This document shows positions 1 through 7,013 of a DNA stretch of 43,232 nt, in pieces. The DNA is from an uncultured Helicobacter sp. Lineage in GTDB: Bacteria > Campylobacterota > Campylobacteria > Campylobacterales > Helicobacteraceae. The stretch is taken from the NCBI RefSeq assembly GCF_910577135.1, contig NZ_CAJTLL010000013.1:1-43232 (forward strand), written 5' to 3'. Below the pieces are notes generated by a model. That model did not search any database, had not been told where the DNA came from, and saw only the letters and a program-made list of their open reading frames with translations. Numbering within the stretch: position 1 is the stretch's first letter; each line of letters begins with the position of its first letter. The position numbers and the translations under genes were made by a program.

Positions 1-91
1 AGTAGCTATCTCTACCATTGGAATAAGCATTCCTAAACCACCAAAATAAGGTGCTACTCATTATGGCTACAAGTATTGCTAGAATCTGCAT
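1..91 (-). CDS. possible partial 5' end of a protein gene (edge of window)
   Basis: A minus-strand ATG at 89-91 opens a frame that stays open to the window edge (about 30 codons). It begins MQILAILVAIMSS, a hydrophobic stretch like a signal peptide or membrane segment, followed by a polar tail. No clear Shine-Dalgarno is seen upstream. Too little is visible to name it, and the open frame could be chance. It would lie downstream of, and in the same direction as, the hypothetical gene at 135-725. Confidence 0.25.
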   Translation of the reverse strand, partial: MQILAILVAIMSSTLFWWFRNAYSNGRDSY

Positions 92-134
92 TGTATAGAT
101 TCTGTTTTATTGTTATTGTGAGACTGTTCCTATT

Positions 135-725
135 CTAAAAACTCAATATCTTTATTTTCTCCCATAGTTCCTCACCTTTTTTATTATCGTTAGAATCTAT
201 AATATCTTGCATATGTTCTTTGATGGATTTGGTTTGATTGTTGAAAGATATGCACTTTTTGAGAGATTCTAAAAATTCAGGTTTAATACTCCCTATATAG
301 AAATTATTATCTTTAAAATTAAAAGGCTTGCACTCATACTTTAATGCGAGACAATTAATTCCCTTTAATTTCTCTATAAATTCATTAAATTGTCCATCAA
401 TATATAGTTCTATTTGGCTAAGAATATAAGATTGAAAAAGAACTACATAATCAAAACCTAGATTTTTAATAGTCTCCATTCCCTTCTCTGTTATTGTAAC
501 AAATATAGTATGGGGTAGATTAGGTGTTGTTTCTATTACATAACCTTGAATTTCAAGGTATAGCAAATCTTTTATTTCAAACACCAGATTGTTTTCGTTC
601 ATTTTTATTTGTGAATTTTCTTGTATGTCAAACCTTATGGGTTGTGCTCTTAGGTCATTATTTAAGGTATATCGTTTTGCTATATAGTAAATTTCTCTTA
701 ATAGTCTTTCTTGTTGATGTGTCAT
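135..725 (-). CDS. hypothetical protein, 196 aa
   Basis: Function not recognised. The ATG is preceded by AAAGGAAC at good spacing, which supports this start. The protein is soluble, with no signal peptide or membrane segment. Residues about 45-95 (FEIKDLLYLEIQGYV followed by IFVTITEKGMETIKNLG) read like a winged-helix pattern, with a TITEKG strand and turn. The C-terminus is charged and helical. It lies downstream of the broken restriction-modification genes on the same strand, so it may be an accessory or cargo gene of that island. That link rests on position only. Confidence 0.65.
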   Translation of the reverse strand: MTHQQERLLREIYYIAKRYTLNNDLRAQPIRFDIQENSQIKMNENNLVFEIKDLLYLEIQGYVIETTPNLPHTIFVTITEKGMETIKNLGFDYVVLFQSYILSQIELYIDGQFNEFIEKLKGINCLALKYECKPFNFKDNNFYIGSIKPEFLESLKKCISFNNQTKSIKEHMQDIIDSNDNKKGEELWEKIKILSF

Positions 726-808
726 AAATGTTCCTTTGGGATTATTAAGTCTTTTTTGGAATCTTATATAATTCCACTCTTTGCTGCATTATTTTAAAAT
801 TAATTATC

Positions 809-1252
809 TCATCTCACACTTCCTTGTATGGTTTGTATCTCCTCATCATTCAAGCAATACAGCTTATACACTAATTTATCAATTTGGGATTCTAAAGCGG
901 AAATATCAAAGGTGGAATCTTTTACTTTAAATTTTAGAATCTCATCAACTAAAGCAATGATTTGATTCACGATATGTTGGTTTGCTTTGGTGGTTTGTGG
1001 AATCGGGAGTTTTTCTATATATTGTTTTATCCACCGAAACACTCCATCACCCAAATTTGAAGCAATTTGTTGCATATAAAAATAAATGAGTTTTGAATTA
1101 AGAATCGCACACAAATACTTATCATCTCTCGGGATAAAATAGCAAGTTTGATTGATATAATATCCCTTGTCTTCATATATAAAACAAGGGCTTTGAGTCA
1201 TTTCCGCCCAAATGATTTTTGCTTCAAATTGTGTGGAATGTTGGCTATCCAA
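809..1252 (-). CDS. third recognition-module fragment of the methyltransferase gene
   Basis: This 147-aa frame starts only at a TTG (MDSQHSTQFEAK), which is not convincing as an independent start. Upstream the same frame is open back through the AG repeat (IEVIDKIYQLFAAF). It is therefore the continuation of the 1281-3494 frame when the repeat has one more AG unit. Contents match a TaqI-C-like half: a Phe/Tyr-rich contact region, the EKLPIP hinge, then an end helix (LVYKLYCLNDEEI) like the ends of the two preceding modules. As the sequence stands it is not translated as part of the enzyme. Confidence 0.5.
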   Translation of the reverse strand: MDSQHSTQFEAKIIWAEMTQSPCFIYEDKGYYINQTCYFIPRDDKYLCAILNSKLIYFYMQQIASNLGDGVFRWIKQYIEKLPIPQTTKANQHIVNQIIALVDEILKFKVKDSTFDISALESQIDKLVYKLYCLNDEEIQTIQGSVR

Positions 1253-1280
1253 AAATGCTGCAAATAATTGATAAATTTTA

Positions 1281-3494
1281 TCAATTACCTCTATTCTCTC
1301 TCTCTCTCTCTCTGCTTTGTAGCTCGGATTCTATGATGTTGATTTCATTTTGATTTAAGCCATAGAGTTGGTAGATAAGGGAATCTAATCTTTGCTCTAG
1401 CTCCTGTGTTTTTTGCCTTTTAGATTCTAAAATCTCACTTGCAAGACTTTCAATCTCTTTTAAAAGTGTAGAATCTATTTTATGCGTCTCTATTACGGGC
1501 AGTTTTTCTACAAAAATTTTGCTCATAGATAAACCATCTGCTTGGAGTGTGCTACAAATTTGTTTTAAATACCAAAAACTCATTTTTGAAGCAAGGACGG
1601 CGTTAAGATATTCTAGATTCTCACCCTTAATCATAAAAGCAGTTTTGTCTAAAAAATAACCCATTTTATCAAGCATAAAATTCACACCTTGTGTTGTTTC
1701 GGGATAAATAATTTTAGATTCATACCGATAGCTTGGTATTTTTAGCCCATCGCAGAATCTAAAGGCTTCTTTTAATGTTAATTCAAAAGATTCACAAAGC
1801 ATTGTTACCAATGCAAGAAGCCTACTTTCCACACTCGCAATTAGCAATAGTGCTATGGTTATTTCGTGGGGGGGGGGCGTCGTGCTAATTAGCTCTATTT
1901 CTCTATCATTTAGTCCATAGAGGGCATAGACCATAGAATCTAGTTTGGATTCTAGTGTGTTGGTGGGGGCATTTTGTGCTTTAGATTCTATGATTTGTTC
2001 TACAATATTTACAAACGCTCTCTCTTGCTCCTGTGTGATTTTGGGGATAGGGAGTTTTTCTATTTTTTCTTTTGCGCCATAGGCATATTTGCCTGTTTCT
2101 ATAAGGTTTGTCATTTGCGTAATGAGAAATTTATAAAGTGTGCTATTCATAAGTCCTAAAATATAAAGCAAAAAATTTTCTTTATATTGCTTGTCTGTTA
2201 TCATAAAAAGGGAATTGTTAAAATACATCGTTTCTTTTGAATAGGCAAAGAAGTATTCTCCACTTACAGGATTCCATACGATTTTAGGCTTAGCAAATTC
2301 ATTGATATAAGCACAATTTCTAAGATTATAGGGCGTTATGCCTTTATCATCTCGGTTATAGAATCCTTTACCCTTACTTTCTCCTTTATTCGCCACTTCA
2401 TCAAAATGTGCTTGTAATGCTGGATATTCCTCTATATCAATGGGTGGAATTTCTACACAATCAATATCGTTTCTTTTTCTTGTTTTAAAATCCTTAATTT
2501 TTAATCCAAAAATTTTTGCTTCCTCTTTTGTGATAATATAGGAATTTCTCGTGCAAATAAGCCAAAGATTCGCCCACGCATAGTTATATCTTTTTATATC
2601 TTGTCCGCGCAAAATAGGCTTTATAATCTGCTCTGTGCGTTCTTTTTCATTTATCATTAAAAAGTCATTCTTGTATTCTAAATCCCGCTTTGTTTCTGCT
2701 AATTTTTCATTATATTCAAAAGCTAAATAGGGTTTTAAACTATTCTTGCTATTATCGCAAATGCTTAAAATTTCTGCTCGTTTTTCTGAAGTGATAAGAA
2801 ATACGCCCTCTTTTTTGCCATTGACTTTTACATCATTGCAGCCTGTTTTGATACCATAATTTATATTTATATCCCAATCCTTTAGCGGTGTGCCGATTGC
2901 CTCTATCTTATCTTTGAGGGCTTGGGTCTCCTCATCATTAAATGCAAAATTCTCTTTATTTAGAAATTTTTGTGGACAATCTTGTGCGTTTTCTTTGAAA
3001 AATATCATCAAGCTGGAGCTGATTTGATATTCACGTTTGAATAGAAAATGTGGGAATATATGCTCACTTTGAGTTGGAGTAGCATATATGGTCGTAATAG
3101 CCGTATCCACCGTGGCAGTTTTAAAGATTTTCACGCCATTAAAATCGTAATGTGAATCAATGCAAAAATCTAATAATAGCTCTCGCAAGTTTTTCCAATA
3201 ACCGCCCCTGCACCATTTATTGCTCGTAATAAAGCTTAAAAATCCTCCATTTTGGAGCAAATTTAAGCCCTTAGCATAAAAATAAGTGTAAATATCTGCT
3301 GAGGAGTTGGCAAATTTATAATGTTTGCTGTGGCAAACAAAGTCTTTAAATTCATTAAGTATAGTGTGTTTGTTTGGTATATCCTCTTGACGAATGTAAG
3401 GGGGATTGCCTATCACTATATCAAAAGCCCCCTTGTGCAAATACAGGAGCGAAAAAGAAGCGGTATAAAAAGCATTTATCCGTGTGGAAGTCAT
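1281..3494 (-). CDS. methyltransferase fragment: NPPY catalytic motif plus two recognition modules
   Basis: The 737-aa frame contains DIVIGNPPYIRQ at its N-terminus, the motif IV of N6-adenine methyltransferases. Residues 1-22 are an out-of-frame artefact of the frameshift at about 3423-3432, so the annotated start is not the real gene start. Module 1 ends near residue 530 (VYALYGLNDREI). The C10 tract encodes the Pro run at about 540. Module 2 (residues about 545-725) has its own EKLPV hinge and ends LIYQLYGLNQNEI. The last residues (RERERENRGN) are encoded by the AG repeat and its out-of-frame tail. One extra AG would instead fuse it to the downstream module. Confidence 0.6.
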   Translation of the reverse strand: MTSTRINAFYTASFSLLYLHKGAFDIVIGNPPYIRQEDIPNKHTILNEFKDFVCHSKHYKFANSSADIYTYFYAKGLNLLQNGGFLSFITSNKWCRGGYWKNLRELLLDFCIDSHYDFNGVKIFKTATVDTAITTIYATPTQSEHIFPHFLFKREYQISSSLMIFFKENAQDCPQKFLNKENFAFNDEETQALKDKIEAIGTPLKDWDININYGIKTGCNDVKVNGKKEGVFLITSEKRAEILSICDNSKNSLKPYLAFEYNEKLAETKRDLEYKNDFLMINEKERTEQIIKPILRGQDIKRYNYAWANLWLICTRNSYIITKEEAKIFGLKIKDFKTRKRNDIDCVEIPPIDIEEYPALQAHFDEVANKGESKGKGFYNRDDKGITPYNLRNCAYINEFAKPKIVWNPVSGEYFFAYSKETMYFNNSLFMITDKQYKENFLLYILGLMNSTLYKFLITQMTNLIETGKYAYGAKEKIEKLPIPKITQEQERAFVNIVEQIIESKAQNAPTNTLESKLDSMVYALYGLNDREIELISTTPPPHEITIALLLIASVESRLLALVTMLCESFELTLKEAFRFCDGLKIPSYRYESKIIYPETTQGVNFMLDKMGYFLDKTAFMIKGENLEYLNAVLASKMSFWYLKQICSTLQADGLSMSKIFVEKLPVIETHKIDSTLLKEIESLASEILESKRQKTQELEQRLDSLIYQLYGLNQNEINIIESELQSRERERENRGN
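1295..1313. repeat. (AG)9 dinucleotide tract at the module 2/3 junction
   Basis: On the minus strand this is nine AG units plus an A, encoding RERERE. With nine units the frame ends in a TGA at 1281. With ten (or seven) units the frame runs on without a stop into the 809-1252 module. Long dinucleotide tracts of this kind are classic slipped-strand phase-variation sites in Helicobacter. Confidence 0.85.
1868..1877. repeat. C10 homopolymer (coding strand) at the module 1/2 junction
   Basis: Ten G on the plus strand, ten C on the coding strand, encoding a Pro run right after the end of recognition module 1. In the present length the frame continues into module 2. C9 would stop within a few codons (CCC ACG AAA TAA). 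C11 would also stop early, after about 14 codons. Slippage here would therefore give a protein ending at module 1. Confidence 0.85.
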
Positions 3495-3822
3495 TTTGTG
3501 CGTAATCTTTATAGAGCTGCTCTAGGCTCTGTATGTATTGTTTATAGTTTAATATATTTTGCTGTTGTTTTGCCCTCTCTCTTTGTTTGATAGCTGGGTT
3601 TCGCTCCTCGCTTTGGACAATTTCTTCAATTTGTTTTATACGTTTGTCAAAGGCAGTTTTCATAATGGCAAGAATTTGCTTTTTTAGGGCGTTTTTATCT
3701 GCATTTGGGTCATAATAGGCGAGAAAAAGCTGCTCTAGTTTTTGTGTCGCATTCAAATCAAAGATGGAAGCACTTATATCTCGCTCTCCCAAAAGATTGA
3801 CTTGGTGGATTGGGGCATTCAT
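3421..3822 (-). CDS. methyltransferase fragment between motif I and NPPY
   Basis: This 133-aa frame is in the same frame as the 3859-4302 fragment and is separated from it only by the TAG at 3859-3861. The codons between them read TLEGIEVIAARD, so the ATG at 3822 is internal, not a true start. It is a charged, helical linker segment typical of the region between motif I and motif IV in large Eco57I-type enzymes. It ends FFAPVFAQGGF and then stops. The adjoining frame carries on with DIVIGNPPY, which shows the frameshift directly. Confidence 0.5.
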   Translation of the reverse strand: MNAPIHQVNLLGERDISASIFDLNATQKLEQLFLAYYDPNADKNALKKQILAIMKTAFDKRIKQIEEIVQSEERNPAIKQRERAKQQQNILNYKQYIQSLEQLYKDYAQNDFHTDKCFLYRFFFAPVFAQGGF

Positions 3823-3858
3823 ATCCCTTGCGGCGATGACTTCGATCCCCTCTAGCGT

Positions 3859-4302
3859 CTATATTAGGCTATTGCCCTGCATAAATTTAAAATCTAGGTT
3901 TGGCAGCGGTGCGGGTGTGTCCTCATCTACGGCGATTGAGAGCCAAAAGCGGAGTTTCGCTATCTCGATAGCATCGGCATCTATATCTATGCCATAGATT
4001 TGCTTTTGGATTATCTCGCGTTTCAAGGCTGCGATGTCTTGGGCTTGCATAGTGGGGTTGAGTAAATGTAAGATTCTCAAAATCTCATTTAAAAGCCCCA
4101 TAGGAAACGCTCCGCTACCTAGGCTAGGGTCTAGGATTTTAAGGGATTTTATCGCGTGGGTAAGAGTAGTAGTATTTTGGGAGATAAAATCATCAGTTTT
4201 AGCGTGAAAGATAAGATTGTAAATAGCCTCTTTTTGCTCCTGTGTGGTGGCGTGTCGCTCTTGTAAAGTGCGCGTGATGGCATTTTGACACATAAAATGC
4301 AC
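3859..4302 (-). CDS. methyltransferase fragment with SAM-binding motif I
   Basis: The 147-aa frame holds the S-adenosylmethionine pocket: ILDPSLGSGAFPMGLL (motif I) and YGIDIDADAIEIAKLRFWLS (motif II region). It ends FMQGNSLI at TAG. In related enzymes the next residue is often Glu, and GAG to TAG would be one substitution. The ATG at 4302 is internal. In the same frame upstream the sequence reads TGAFYTPREIV, the usual lead-in of Eco57I-type methyltransferases, which places the preceding frameshift near 4326-4341. Confidence 0.5.
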   Translation of the reverse strand: MHFMCQNAITRTLQERHATTQEQKEAIYNLIFHAKTDDFISQNTTTLTHAIKSLKILDPSLGSGAFPMGLLNEILRILHLLNPTMQAQDIAALKREIIQKQIYGIDIDADAIEIAKLRFWLSIAVDEDTPAPLPNLDFKFMQGNSLI

Positions 4303-5465
4303 AATTTCTCGTGGCGTGTAAAAAGCCCCTGTTTGCTTTTATAATCGATAAGATTCTCAAAGACTTTGCCAAGCATTTCGGGGTCTATGCCGATTTCTGT
4401 ATTATCGGGGGTGGATTCTTCAATAGTGAAGTTATAGCTCTCAAACACATCAAAAATCGCTTCAAAATCACTATTATCAAGGACTTCACATATAAAAGGA
4501 GAGGATTCCATATTTTCTTTACGTCCATTTATTTGCTTGGTAAATGCCTCAAACAATCCGCCATTAAGGAATGGAATCTTGCTCTCAAAAAGCGATGAGT
4601 AATCATTTTCGTGCTTGGTATTTAGGCTCTCAAAAAAGAGCGGACAAAGATATGTGGCATAAAAGGATACATTTTTTTCTTTCGACTTTTGAAAGGTAGT
4701 GTATAAAAAGCCCTTATCACCACTCCCATAGGGCATATCTTTAGGCACACCTAGCCAACCTTTCTTTTGCAAAAAGTATAAAAATACAATCCGCCCTAAA
4801 AGCTTTTTGACAAAGGCATTGATAGCTTTAGTCTCGCTTAGCCCCTCATAGCCATTGAGTACATTCAAGGCAACGTGATTAGCAGAAAGCTTTTGACTTA
4901 AATTTTCATAAAGCCCCTTGTATTTTGCGTAAAATTCTTTTGTAACAGGCTCTACGCTAAAGGCTTCTTGGAGTGTGTTTAGGCTTTTATCTTTGGTATT
5001 TATGAATTTTTGCAGCTGCTCTTTTGCCGTTTTAATTTTAGCATTTTCTCCTAGTGTGAAGCTAAAGCGGCGGGGATTAGAGAAAGCGGGTTTATTGAGG
5101 TTATAGTCATAGCCTTGCGTTACAAGGCTTAAGCGGAAATTTTCTTTATCATTTTTATCGTAGAAAACTGCCAAGATGGCACTCATATCTAGCGCATTGT
5201 TCTTGATGATAGAGCTAAGTTCTTTATGTAGTGTTACCTTGGCGTCTATACTCTGTGTTTCAAAGGCAAATATACCTAATTCATCGGATTCTAATAGGAT
5301 TGGCTCACATAGTTTTGCGTAGGATTTGATGATGTTGCCTGCTTTGTAGAGATGTGGCTGTTCTGTTTTAATATTTTGGGCTTTGCTGCCAAAAGATTCT
5401 ATGATGAAATCTTTAAAATGCTCGTAGTCATAGGGCTGGGTTAAAAATGTATCAAGTGCGCTCAT
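4149..5465 (-). CDS. N-terminal fragment of the Eco57I-like methyltransferase
   Basis: The 438-aa frame has the genuine gene start (ATG at 5465 with AAAGGA six bases upstream). It carries the N-terminal and helical domains (for example FLYFLQKKGWLG, FLNGGLFEA, DPEMLGKVFENLI). From about residue 378 onward (GLFTRHEKLCIL and the rest) the frame is wrong; the correct continuation TGAFYTPREIV lies in another frame. Comparing the two frames suggests loss of four bases from an AAAC-type duplication near 4330-4338, though any change of the same phase would do. The gene starts just after the dispersed repeat that separates it from the helicase gene. Confidence 0.6.
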   Translation of the reverse strand: MSALDTFLTQPYDYEHFKDFIIESFGSKAQNIKTEQPHLYKAGNIIKSYAKLCEPILLESDELGIFAFETQSIDAKVTLHKELSSIIKNNALDMSAILAVFYDKNDKENFRLSLVTQGYDYNLNKPAFSNPRRFSFTLGENAKIKTAKEQLQKFINTKDKSLNTLQEAFSVEPVTKEFYAKYKGLYENLSQKLSANHVALNVLNGYEGLSETKAINAFVKKLLGRIVFLYFLQKKGWLGVPKDMPYGSGDKGFLYTTFQKSKEKNVSFYATYLCPLFFESLNTKHENDYSSLFESKIPFLNGGLFEAFTKQINGRKENMESSPFICEVLDNSDFEAIFDVFESYNFTIEESTPDNTEIGIDPEMLGKVFENLIDYKSKQGLFTRHEKLCILCVKMPSRALYKSDTPPHRSKKRLFTILSFTLKLMILSPKILLLLPTR

Positions 5466-5479
5466 AGATTATCCTTTGT

Positions 5480-5735
5480 TGGTTGGGTTGTCATTGTGAA
5501 GCACGTTAGGGGTTTTGTGGCGTGTATTTGCCCGTAGGGATTTAGCCCACCCCCTAACCCCTCCGCTAAGGGAGGGGGAATGATAGAGGAAGATTCTGTA
5601 TTGTCTCTTAGCATTTCAAGATTTTGCAAGTTATGGATTGCTTCACTGCATTCGCAATGACGATAGATACGCAAGTGTGGGTTAGCACTTCGTCCAGACG
5701 CTTGGGCTTTGCCTCGCAATGACGCAGTTGCTGCA
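5480..5735. repeat. dispersed non-coding repeat between helicase and methyltransferase genes
   Basis: The segment contains motifs seen as interspersed repeats in many genomes. There are several variants of TCATTGCGA/TCATTGTGAAGCA, a CCCCTAACCCCTCCGCTAAGG-type inverted GC-rich block at about 5549-5579, and CACTTCGTCCAGACGCTTGG. A 93-codon frame covers it (minus strand, 5462-5743), but its composition (ECSEAIHNLQN, PPPLAEGLGGG) is the usual translation of such repeats, not a protein. Its ends overlap the helicase stop and the methyltransferase start by a few bases each, so ribosome coupling across it is possible. Copies elsewhere in the genome were not available for comparison. Confidence 0.6.
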
Positions 5736-7007
5736 TTACTCATTTTTGCTGCCTTTGGTAAAAGTGCTAATGCTTAATTGAATCTGCGGCGGGGTGTAAA
5801 TGCTAGAATCTTGATTGTATTCATTGGTATTTGCGGCAAGGGCATATTTTTCTGCCAGGTCTTTAAGGGTTTGGGCGAGATTCTCATCTTGTGTCTTTAC
5901 AATTTCTTTGGATAAATGTGTATGACTGCCATTTTTAAGGGCATTTATCAAAGATTCTCTCACGCTCTCATCTGACTCTTTGCAATAGCGAATCTTGGCA
6001 ATAGCTTGCCTATCCTTTGGATTTAGCTTGTTTTCTTGCGCGTTAAGCTCTGGCTTATCTTTCAGGTCTTGCTCGTGGCGTTTTAATGCGGCGTTGATGT
6101 GGCTGTAATGTTCTTTTAACTGCTCTTGCGTAGGCTTTAGAATCTTGGCATTAAAATGTGCTTTGAGAAAATCGGCTATGCTATAAAAGTCGCTACTGCT
6201 TACTTCTGGCTCGTTTATGAGGCTTTGAGTATTTGTAGCGATGTGATAGGGATAGAATCTTGTTGTTTGAGTTTTATGTGGCGTGTGCGTATGGGCAATG
6301 TAGGCATAGCTCTCATTTTGGGTAGATTCTATAATAGAGCGGGATTTTAGCGGCAGGGCTTTGATACGCATAAATGCCTTTGGGTCTTTATCGTGCAGCT
6401 TTCGCAAGTCTTTGAGATATTCGGTGTCCTTGCTCTGCTCTTGGTTGCTTTGATTGATGAGGTTGTAGAGCTGTTTGCTTTCTACGATTTCATTTTCATC
6501 ATAAATCGCAGAATCCTCGCCCAAGGCAAAATGAAAGCTTTGTATTTTGCTGTGAGCAATAGCATTAATATTGATAATCTCATTAGCTAAATGCGTGGGC
6601 TTGAAGTTATAGATATGTATAAATTCAAAGCTCGTGCCTATGCGGTTTATACGTCCAATTCGCTGCATTAATCTTGTGGCATTGTAGGGTGTGTCATAGT
6701 TAATGATAATATCTGCGCGGTGGAGATTCACGCCCTCTGCCAAAACATCTGTGCTTACAATGAGTGAATAATCATCTTTTTGCCACTCTTTAGGATAATT
6801 GGCATCAAAATTAGCTCTAATATCATCTTCTAAGCTGTCTTTATTTGCCGCACTTATATTTAAGATTCTATCCTTAAATACGCTATTTTTAAGTGTATCC
6901 TCAAGGTAGTCTGCTGTGGTCTTTGCCTCTGTGAAAAGCACCATTTTATGATGTTGATTGACATTTAAAAAATCTTTTAAAACATCAAGCTTTGGGTCAA
7001 TCTCCAC
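5736..7007 (-). CDS. helicase C-terminal fragment
   Basis: The 423-aa frame carries the second RecA-like lobe: LFTEAKTTADYLE (motif IV region), STDVLAEGVNLHRAD (motif V) and QRIGRINRIG (motif VI, arginine finger), then a helical C-terminal domain. Its apparent GTG start is internal. The same frame is open upstream to the TGA at 7014-7016 (Q-Q-V-E-I-D-P-K after the stop), so this is the second half of the 7014-9014 protein. A separately translated product would lack the ATP-binding lobe and should not work alone. The stop codon overlaps the start of the repeat region. Confidence 0.6.
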   Translation of the reverse strand: MEIDPKLDVLKDFLNVNQHHKMVLFTEAKTTADYLEDTLKNSVFKDRILNISAANKDSLEDDIRANFDANYPKEWQKDDYSLIVSTDVLAEGVNLHRADIIINYDTPYNATRLMQRIGRINRIGTSFEFIHIYNFKPTHLANEIININAIAHSKIQSFHFALGEDSAIYDENEIVESKQLYNLINQSNQEQSKDTEYLKDLRKLHDKDPKAFMRIKALPLKSRSIIESTQNESYAYIAHTHTPHKTQTTRFYPYHIATNTQSLINEPEVSSSDFYSIADFLKAHFNAKILKPTQEQLKEHYSHINAALKRHEQDLKDKPELNAQENKLNPKDRQAIAKIRYCKESDESVRESLINALKNGSHTHLSKEIVKTQDENLAQTLKDLAEKYALAANTNEYNQDSSIYTPPQIQLSISTFTKGSKNE

Positions 7008-7013
7008 CTGCTG

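Larger units (their letters stand above)
809..5465 (-). pseudogene. Eco57I-like DNA N6-adenine methyltransferase/specificity gene, broken, with three tandem C-terminal modules
   Basis: Read end to end this is one gene of about 1550 codons. ATG at 5465 follows AAAGGA. The order is: N-terminal domain; SAM-binding motif I (DPSLGSGAF); acidic motif (GIDIDADAIEIAKLRFWLS); catalytic NPPY; then TaqI-C-like recognition modules. It should methylate adenine and, with the helicase gene upstream, act in restriction or phage defence. In this assembly it is interrupted by a frameshift near 4326-4341, an in-frame TAG at 3859-3861, and a frameshift near 3423-3432. After the NPPY part come three module ends of the LYGLN..EI type, separated by C10 (1868-1877) and (AG)9 (1295-1313). 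Loss of function is inferred from the interruptions; sequencing error could explain some of them. Confidence 0.75.

Noticed and set aside
5462..5743. 93-codon open frame between helicase and methyltransferase as a protein gene
   Set aside because: The translation is the usual read-through of interspersed repeat DNA and shows no protein-like pattern; annotated as a repeat instead.
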